Assembly (NCBI GenBank): GCA_030528715.1
Contig: JAUMYJ010000015.1
Coordinates: forward strand, 1 to 32,403
DNA length: 32,403 nucleotides
Direction: 5' to 3'
From: Bacteroidales bacterium
Lineage (GTDB): Bacteria; Bacteroidota; Bacteroidia; Bacteroidales; Bacteroidaceae
Made by a program: the position numbers and the translations under genes. The notes beneath the pieces are model-generated. The model was not told the origin of the DNA. It did no database searches and was given only the letters and a program-made list of their open reading frames with translations. Below, in pieces: positions 16,752-22,416 of this stretch. How positions within the stretch are numbered: position 1 is the first letter of the stretch; every line of letters begins with the position of its first letter.

Positions 16752-17324
16752 ATGAAACGTCTTTTTGACCTTATCCTATCCATTCTATTACTGTTTTTAT
16801 TTGCCCCTATACTCGCTGTGTGCTATATTGCTATCAAGTGTGAGGATGGTGGTAACCCGATTTTTAAGCAGGAACGTATTGGTCTTGGAGGGCATCCTTT
16901 TTATATTTACAAATTTCGCTCCATGCGTATAGATGCTGAGGCAGATGGGCCACAATTATGTAATACAAAAGGTGACGCTCGCTTGACTCATGTGGGGAAT
17001 TTTTTGCGCCGCTTACACTTAGATGAATTACCACAATTATTTAATGTGTTGATAGGGGACATGAGCTTCGTTGGTCCTCGTCCTGAGCGCAAGCATTTTA
17101 TAGATCAGATTATGAAGCACGACCCACGTTACGTAGAGCTTTATCGTATACGTCCAGGAGTGACCTCTTATGCTACCATCTATAATGGTTATACCGACAG
17201 TATGGAGAAAATGTTAAAGCGCTTAGAGTATGATCTTGAATATGTTGAGAGACATAGCCTATGGCTTGATATTAAACTGATGTGTACCACGGTATATAAG
17301 ATAATTCGTGGAAGTCGTATCTAA
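16752..17324 (+). CDS. Undecaprenyl-phosphate phosphoglycosyl transferase (bacterial sugar transferase, PglC-like)
   Basis: The 190-residue protein is a minimal monotopic phosphoglycosyl transferase, which moves a sugar phosphate from a nucleotide sugar to undecaprenyl phosphate and starts glycan assembly at the inner membrane. A hydrophobic N-terminal re-entrant helix (about 4-29) starts with KRLFDL. KQERIGLGG near 39-47 and YKFRSMR near 53-59 follow, then LRRLHLDELPQLFNVL near 85-100 with the catalytic Asp-Glu pair, and MSFVGPRPE near 104-112. All core motifs are present. It lacks the extra membrane spans of the WbaP type. It is the first gene of a compact operon with PqqD and kinase genes, 12 bp from the next, so a link to surface glycan is possible. 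Confidence 0.88.
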   Translation: MKRLFDLILSILLLFLFAPILAVCYIAIKCEDGGNPIFKQERIGLGGHPFYIYKFRSMRIDAEADGPQLCNTKGDARLTHVGNFLRRLHLDELPQLFNVLIGDMSFVGPRPERKHFIDQIMKHDPRYVELYRIRPGVTSYATIYNGYTDSMEKMLKRLEYDLEYVERHSLWLDIKLMCTTVYKIIRGSRI

Positions 17325-17336
17325 TAGAAGAATGGC

Positions 17337-18470
17337 ATGGCTTTGCAGCAGCAGTTTTTGGCATTGCTCCGCGCAGGTTTATATCGCGATAGTATAGGCG
17401 GTATTCCCGAGATTGCGACTGATGTATCGCTACCTTGGGCTGAGCTCTTTCGCTTAGCACAGCAGCAGGCTGTTACTCCACTCGTGTATGAGGGTATCAT
17501 GTGTTTACCCGAGGCACAACGGCCACAAGGAGCTGATAAGCAACCGTGGTTTGCTGCGACCTTGCAAGCTGAGATGCTCAATAAACGTATGCTTCAACGC
17601 ATGCAGACGCTTTGGCATGAATATACCACAGCCGATGTGCGTGCTGTCTTGCTCAAAGGTGCTAGTGTGGGACAATATTATGCTAATCCCTATCGTCGTA
17701 TGTGTGGCGATATTGACGTGTTGTTTCCCCATGAGGGAGATGCACTTGTTGCTGATGCTCACATGCAGAAACTGGGTATTACGCCTGAGTTTGATGTGAT
17801 GTATTATAAACATTCTGAATTTCATTGGCATGAGTTTCCCGTAGAGCACCACTATTATTTACAAGAGTTTCAGTACGCGGGCTATCGTGCATTTGTTGAT
17901 CGTTTGGCTAGGCAAGAATTAGCTAAAACGCCACGTACCTGGGCTACGCTGTCAGAGGGCTTTGTGGTGGAGGTACTACCTGTGAACTTCAACTTGTTTT
18001 TTCAACTACTTCATATCACTTCTCATCTCGTGCAATCGGGCATTGGTTTACGCCAGTTTTGCGACTTAGCACGTTTTATACAAGCTCATCGTGGCGCGTT
18101 TGATAGTGAGACGATTGATAGCTGGATAACACATCTTGGTATGCGTCCTGCTGTGAGTGCTATTGGTAGTATTTTGATAGAATGGCTAGGTGTGCCAGCA
18201 GGTATATTGCCCTTTAAAATCAATACTCAAGAGGCACTCATTCCTTACGTCAAGTACGATGTGTGGCATGGTGGTAATTTTGGACACACGTATATGCAAC
18301 AATATAAGCGTCAAGGTGGATTGCGTGGTTATATAGCATGGCTTTGGGCTAACAATAAACGCATCTGGCTCTATCGTCGCATCTTTCCTTGTGAACTATT
18401 GGCCAGCTACCTCTATCGTTTGCGTCGTGTGTTTACACGCTTACTTCGCACAGGTAGGCCTACCAAATAA
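17337..18470 (+). CDS. Nucleotidyltransferase family protein (NTP_transf_5-like)
   Basis: The 377-residue protein carries the nucleotidyltransferase signature LLKGAS near residue 102 followed by GDIDVLF, with metal-binding Asp125 and Asp127. An all-helical N-terminal segment (about 1-95) and a helical C-terminal half rich in aromatic residues match the family known from polysaccharide loci, from lasso-peptide clusters and from HPr-kinase-like/PqqD gene sets. It presumably transfers a nucleotide or phosphate group; the acceptor is unknown. It lies 12 bp after the sugar transferase and 28 bp before the small secreted protein. The C-terminus is strongly basic. The family call is firm, the reaction is not. 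Confidence 0.8.
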   Translation: MALQQQFLALLRAGLYRDSIGGIPEIATDVSLPWAELFRLAQQQAVTPLVYEGIMCLPEAQRPQGADKQPWFAATLQAEMLNKRMLQRMQTLWHEYTTADVRAVLLKGASVGQYYANPYRRMCGDIDVLFPHEGDALVADAHMQKLGITPEFDVMYYKHSEFHWHEFPVEHHYYLQEFQYAGYRAFVDRLARQELAKTPRTWATLSEGFVVEVLPVNFNLFFQLLHITSHLVQSGIGLRQFCDLARFIQAHRGAFDSETIDSWITHLGMRPAVSAIGSILIEWLGVPAGILPFKINTQEALIPYVKYDVWHGGNFGHTYMQQYKRQGGLRGYIAWLWANNKRIWLYRRIFPCELLASYLYRLRRVFTRLLRTGRPTK

Positions 18471-18498
18471 TCTATTTGAAGCAATAATGTGATAGCTT

Positions 18499-18927
18499 AT
18501 GCAAATATTTTCTTTCTTTAAGCGTATGTTGGCTGTGTTGGCATTAAGTCTATTGGCACATGTAGCCTTGGCGCAGCAGACTAACTCATCTACTGAACCT
18601 AAAACGCTCTATGTCTTTGGAGTAGTATATCATTTTGCTGATTCTACTGCGTATATCTCTGAACTCCAAATGCTCACGCTACCAACCTACAAAAATGGCC
18701 AAGTTGCTGTACAAGATGTGCTGAGTGAACGCTTCAAACGCTATGTGAAGCAGACTTACGATGTGACGCATTCTGTGTCAGCACTTTTTGTGGAAACGAC
18801 TAAGGCAAAGGCAGAAAAGCAGCTGGTGAAGGTGCGCAAGCAATATATTAAAAAAAATGGTGAGCACAAGTGGCTCCCCGTAACGCTTGAACGCTTCCGC
18901 TTTATAAATACTACACTTGAGAATTGA
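18499..18927 (+). CDS. Small secreted protein of unknown function in the PqqD/kinase operon
   Basis: This 142-residue protein has a clear signal peptide (basic FFKRM, hydrophobic core, cleavage near ALAQ at about 26). The mature 116 residues start with a Ser/Thr/Gln-rich stretch and then YVFGVVYHFADSTAYISEL near 38-56. The second half is basic, with a KAKAEKQLVKVRKQYIKKNG segment. It was not recognised as a named family, although similar proteins from Bacteroides are faintly familiar (not verified). It sits 28 bp after the nucleotidyltransferase and 9 bp before the kinase, so it is fully embedded in the operon. It is the only secreted product among these genes and therefore a candidate target for the modifying enzymes. 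Confidence 0.7.
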   Translation: MQIFSFFKRMLAVLALSLLAHVALAQQTNSSTEPKTLYVFGVVYHFADSTAYISELQMLTLPTYKNGQVAVQDVLSERFKRYVKQTYDVTHSVSALFVETTKAKAEKQLVKVRKQYIKKNGEHKWLPVTLERFRFINTTLEN

Positions 18928-18936
18928 CGTCTAGAT

Positions 18937-19821
18937 ATGCTTTTTTCGATAGCTGACTTTATTGTTGAGGTGCTCTTCTCTGGTACCGATACGCGTGACG
19001 TGCTCTCTCCTCGCAGCTACAAACCTTTTTGGTTGGCAGACGAGAGTAGTGCATCTACTGACCGCCTCTTTGTGTGTGAGCTCGTAGACGATGGTCTTGG
19101 TAAAGATATTGCAAAGGAATTGGGGCAGTTTGAGAGTGCTGGTGTTACTAATGGTGTATTTACGCGTCATGCGGGAGGGTATTTTTTGCAGGTGCGCAAT
19201 GTTGAAGGTCAACTCGCAGCTTTGGTTGAGACAACAGCAGACTTTGCTCGTCTGCGTGTCCAGCTTTTTGGCGACCTCAATAATCGTCGCTATGGCTTGA
19301 ATAACGCTATGATGATTGGCTTTGCTTTTTCCTCTGCCTTACATCATACGCTGCTCATTCATGCATCTGTTACGATGAAGGAAGGGCGTGGCTATCTCTT
19401 TTTAGGGCGTAGTGGTACAGGAAAAAGTACCCATTCACGCCAATGGCTTGAAAATATTTCGGGCACAGAGCTACTCAATGATGATAACCCTGCGGTGCGC
19501 TTGCATTCTGATGGTATAGCGCGAGTCTATGGTACACCATGGAGTGGTAAAACGCCTTGCTACAAGCAACAATCTGCGACTGTAGGTGCTTTTGTACGGA
19601 TAGTGCAGCACCCCGAAAATCTTATTTCAAGAGACCCTGCTCCATTGGCACTTTCATCGATATTATCTTCAAGCTCTACGATGATTTGGGATAAGCAGAC
19701 TTATAGTGCAACTTGTAATACCATAGCTAAGATTTTAGCTTCTACACCGGCCTATACACTCCGTTGTCGCCCAGAGCCTGCTGCTGCATACCTTTGTCAT
19801 GATACGGTTTATTCTGCCTAA
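18937..19821 (+). CDS. HPr-kinase-like P-loop serine kinase
   Basis: The 294-residue protein has the P-loop GRSGTGKST with Lys163 and a following LLNDDNPAVR segment (near 185-194) in the place of the HprK second acidic motif. GTPWSGK near 204-210 is seen in HPr-kinase-related proteins but not in genuine HPr kinase. The N-terminal 120 residues do not match the HprK N-terminal domain and the HprK signature motif is missing, so it is not expected to act on HPr. Related kinases phosphorylate peptides in some lasso-peptide clusters and accompany PqqD-like proteins in HPr-rel-A gene sets. It starts 9 bp after the secreted protein and 32 bp before the peptidase gene. Confidence 0.78.
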   Translation: MLFSIADFIVEVLFSGTDTRDVLSPRSYKPFWLADESSASTDRLFVCELVDDGLGKDIAKELGQFESAGVTNGVFTRHAGGYFLQVRNVEGQLAALVETTADFARLRVQLFGDLNNRRYGLNNAMMIGFAFSSALHHTLLIHASVTMKEGRGYLFLGRSGTGKSTHSRQWLENISGTELLNDDNPAVRLHSDGIARVYGTPWSGKTPCYKQQSATVGAFVRIVQHPENLISRDPAPLALSSILSSSSTMIWDKQTYSATCNTIAKILASTPAYTLRCRPEPAAAYLCHDTVYSA

Positions 19822-19853
19822 CGCATTCATTCTAAGATAGCTATTTTTTTGGT

Positions 19854-20339
19854 GTGTCATTGATACAAACTAGGCTTATCCCTACTGAGATACTTGTACC
19901 GATGTGGCAAGATATCCTTGCTAGTGGCCGCACGGTAACTCTTCGTGTGCGTGGTCGTAGCATGCGCCCTTTATGGCATCACAATCGTGATAGTGTGCGT
20001 TTGTCATCGCTTACTGGGGAGTTGCGCGTAGGGCTAATTGTTTTGGCCGAAGTGGAACCCGAGCACTATGTTATTCATCGTATCGTGGCTTTGCAGCCTG
20101 AGCGTGTGGTGCTGCGTGGTGATGGTAATCCTTATGCACGCGAATATTGTTCTCCTCACCAAGTGTTGGGCGTCATAACATCTTTTACGCTATGCCGCTG
20201 TGGTCGTTGCTATGTGTTTAGTACTAGTGGCTGGTTTTGGAAACTTTACTCTGCTCTTTGGCCAAGCAGTGCTCTGTTGCGCCGTTGTTTACTCAAACTT
20301 GATCGCTGTCTTTTTGGGGCAGACGACTTAACACAATAA
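19854..20339 (+). CDS. S24/S26-like signal peptidase family protein with Ser/His pair
   Basis: The 161-residue product has VRGRSMRPL with candidate nucleophile Ser36, and YVIHRIVAL with His75 where bacterial signal peptidase I has its Lys. Ser/His is the arrangement of SipW-type, archaeal and eukaryotic signal peptidases. RGDGN near 93-97 matches the conserved GDxN box. There is no N-terminal membrane anchor; a hydrophobic, aromatic segment at about 123-140 could bind the membrane. The start is a GTG at 19854, since the frame has no upstream ATG, and TTG at 19860 is an alternative. It may process a substrate of the neighbouring kinase and PqqD genes. Confidence 0.72.
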   Translation: MSLIQTRLIPTEILVPMWQDILASGRTVTLRVRGRSMRPLWHHNRDSVRLSSLTGELRVGLIVLAEVEPEHYVIHRIVALQPERVVLRGDGNPYAREYCSPHQVLGVITSFTLCRCGRCYVFSTSGWFWKLYSALWPSSALLRRCLLKLDRCLFGADDLTQ

Positions 20340-20357
20340 CATCAATTCTTTTTCTAT

Positions 20358-20633
20358 ATGAAACACGTAAAACCAGGCTTCGAGCTTATGGATGTCTGTG
20401 GTGATAAGGTCATCGTAGCTCATGGCATCGACAATATTGATTTTAACACACTCATACAGCTCAACGACTCTGCTGCTTACCTATGGGAGCAGCTGAGTGA
20501 CGGACGAGCGTTTGATAAGCATATTATGGCCGAGCTTTTGCTAGAAGCTTATGATGGTGTTACACGTGAGCAAGCAGAGGCTGATGCAGAAGCACTCATC
20601 TGTCAATGGGAAGAACTAAAAATTATAGGCTAG
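20358..20633 (+). CDS. PqqD family protein (RiPP recognition element-like)
   Basis: The 91-residue protein has the compact beta-then-helix pattern of PqqD: KVIVAHGIDNIDFNTLIQLNDSAAYLWEQL (short hydrophobic strands, then a helix starting at about 37), an acidic middle and a terminal helix with EALICQWEELKII. In pyrroloquinoline quinone and other peptide pathways, PqqD-like domains bind the leader of a precursor peptide and present it to a modifying enzyme. No radical-SAM gene or precursor gene is adjacent. It is the last gene of the operon, 18 bp after the peptidase, and is followed by a terminator hairpin. Confidence 0.78.
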   Translation: MKHVKPGFELMDVCGDKVIVAHGIDNIDFNTLIQLNDSAAYLWEQLSDGRAFDKHIMAELLLEAYDGVTREQAEADAEALICQWEELKIIG

Positions 20634-20822
20634 CTTTATCTCGTTTTGTTAGCCTTAAAGGCTAGCGTCTAGCCCCATTAGAGAGCAGAACGTTAATAAC
20701 GTTTTATAAACGCACTCTCTCTATATTCCCTTGATAAATCTTTGCCTATTTTGAGGGGCTTTATTATGGGGCTATGCTATAGTGTCTAGTATCATTGTGA
20801 GGTGATATATATGTATGCAATT

Positions 20823-20849
20823 ACTACGGAGTTCGGCTAACTTCGTAGT
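20823..20849 (+). terminator. Hairpin terminator after the PqqD operon
   Basis: ACTACGGAGTT (20823-20833) pairs with AACTTCGTAGT (20839-20849) with one G-T wobble, leaving a 5-nt loop (CGGCT), and is followed by TTTATC. It lies about 190 bp after the PqqD stop. Confidence 0.55.
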
Positions 20850-20939
20850 TTTATCTACGAGTAGCGACCCTTTACTTTATTTCACTTTCCGATTTGACAT
20901 TCTTAATGTATTTAATGTTTCCACTTAGAAATAAAGTTG

Positions 20940-20947
20940 TATCTTTG
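20940..20947 (+). promoter_or_regulatory. -7 box for ino1
   Basis: TATCTTTG at 20940-20947 matches the consensus. Upstream, GTTTC at 20917-20921 is a weak candidate -33 element. The leader to the ATG at 20982 is about 28 nt. Confidence 0.5.
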
Positions 20948-20981
20948 CATCATTAGACTATAACGAAGAAATTATCATACC

Positions 20982-22298
20982 ATGATGGAAATAACAAGCG
21001 TACAGCCTGCTACGGGTAAGCTAGGTATATTGTCTGTCGGCATTGGTGCCGTTACTACTACTTTTATTGCAGGTACTATTTTGAGCCGCAAGGGTATTAG
21101 TATTCCTAGTGGTTCTGTTACTCAGATGGCTACGATGCGTGTAGGTCAGGGTGCTGACAAACGCTATCTTAAAGTACATGAGGTGGCTCCCATAGCTAAG
21201 CTTGATGACCTCGTTTTTGGTGGTTGGGATATTTTTGAAGACAATGCTTACGAAGCTACACTCAACGCTGATGTGCTCAAATATCGCGATGTAAAGCAAG
21301 CGCGTGAGGAGCTCGAAACCATTGTGCCGATGAAAGCTGTATTCGACCCCACTTTCGTGTCACGCCTTAGTGGCAACAATGTTAAGCAAGGTGGCACACG
21401 TTGGGAGCAGATGGAGCAGCTCCGTGAAGATATTCAACGCTTTAAGGTTGAGAACGGATGCGAGCGTATTGTTGTTATTTGGTCAGCTTCTACTGAAAAG
21501 TACATTGAGTACAATGAGGCTGTACATGGCTCATTGGCTAAACTCGAAGCTGCGATGAAGGCTGATGATTGTGAGAATATTGCGCCTTCTATGTGCTACG
21601 CCTATGCAGCCTTGGCAGAGGGAGCACCATTTATTATGGGTGCACCTAACCTTTGCGTAGATATTCCAGCCATGTGGGAACTGGCCGAGAAGTGTCAAGT
21701 ACCTATTGCTGGTAAAGACTTTAAGACGGGGCAAACACTGATGAAAACAGTTCTAGCCCCGATGCTCCGTACACGTGCTTTGGGTTTGTCAGGTTGGTTC
21801 TCTACCAATATCCTTGGCAATCGTGATGGCGAGGTGCTTGATGCTCCCGAAAACTTTAAGACCAAGGAGGTCAGCAAGCTCTCTGTTATCCACAATATTC
21901 TAGATGCTGATACCAATCCAGAGCTTTATGGGGAAATACATCACAAGGTACGTATCAACTACTACCCACCCCGTGGCGACAATAAAGAAGGTTGGGATAA
22001 TATTGATATTTTTGGCTGGATGGGTAAGGACTATGGCATGCAGATTAAGGTAGACTTCCTCTGCCGTGACTCTATTCTTGCTGCTCCGTTAGTGCTGGAC
22101 CTAGTGCTCTGTGCTGACCTCGCTAAGCGTGCTGGCCAGTGGGGTAATCAAGACTGGCTCTCGTTCTTTTTGAAAAGTCCTATGCACGACTATACTAAGG
22201 GTGAAGAGCCCCTACACGACCTCTTTCAGCAATACATCGTTTTTAAGAATGCCATTCGCCTTATGGGTGGCTATGAAGCCGATGAAACTATCGATTAA
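20982..22298 (+). CDS. ino1: Inositol-3-phosphate synthase (myo-inositol-1-phosphate synthase)
   Basis: The enzyme converts glucose 6-phosphate to inositol 3-phosphate using NAD as a transient oxidant. The 438-residue protein starts with a Rossmann segment (LGILSVGIGAVTTTFIAG) and keeps the family motifs GWDIFEDNAYEA near 80, VVIWSASTEKY near 164, GKDFKTGQT near 246, and SGWFSTNILGNRDG. The catalytic-region lysines typical of the family are present in the GKDFK and KTV segments. It has its own promoter at 20940. In Bacteroides this enzyme is the entry point to inositol phospholipids and inositol sphingolipids; no adjacent inositol-lipid synthase genes are visible here. ATG at 20985 is an equally possible start. 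Confidence 0.93.
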   Translation: MMEITSVQPATGKLGILSVGIGAVTTTFIAGTILSRKGISIPSGSVTQMATMRVGQGADKRYLKVHEVAPIAKLDDLVFGGWDIFEDNAYEATLNADVLKYRDVKQAREELETIVPMKAVFDPTFVSRLSGNNVKQGGTRWEQMEQLREDIQRFKVENGCERIVVIWSASTEKYIEYNEAVHGSLAKLEAAMKADDCENIAPSMCYAYAALAEGAPFIMGAPNLCVDIPAMWELAEKCQVPIAGKDFKTGQTLMKTVLAPMLRTRALGLSGWFSTNILGNRDGEVLDAPENFKTKEVSKLSVIHNILDADTNPELYGEIHHKVRINYYPPRGDNKEGWDNIDIFGWMGKDYGMQIKVDFLCRDSILAAPLVLDLVLCADLAKRAGQWGNQDWLSFFLKSPMHDYTKGEEPLHDLFQQYIVFKNAIRLMGGYEADETID

Positions 22299-22368
22299 AC
22301 CTACGATATTTGTAGCGCATTCTAGCTAGAGGAAATCCTCATGCTTATACGTATTAATAATATCTCTT

Positions 22369-22401
22369 GTAAGGCTTTGCAATACGATAGCAAAGCCTTA
22401 C
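22369..22401 (+). terminator. 12-bp perfect hairpin before the DUF5686 gene
   Basis: GTAAGGCTTTGC (22369-22380) is perfectly complementary to 22390-22401 with a 9-nt loop. No T-tract follows, and the next start codon is only 15 bp downstream. It may be an inefficient terminator for ino1 or a structured leader controlling the next gene. Confidence 0.5.
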
Positions 22402-22416
22402 GTGCTACTTATAGTT

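Larger units (their letters stand above)
20634..20981. other. Intergenic region between the PqqD gene and ino1
   Basis: These 348 bp were checked for a precursor-peptide gene; only trivial reading frames (about ten codons) were found. There are several short inverted repeats: TAGCCTT-A-AAGGCTA at 20650-20664, TAGAGAG/CTCTCTA at 20679-20685 and 20717-20723, and the stronger hairpin at 20823. A -7 box for ino1 lies at 20940. Confidence 0.6.

Noticed and set aside
16752-20981. Lasso-peptide or PQQ biosynthesis cluster.
   Set aside because: No asparagine-synthetase-like cyclase, transglutaminase-like protease, radical-SAM enzyme, ABC transporter or short precursor gene is visible in or after the operon.
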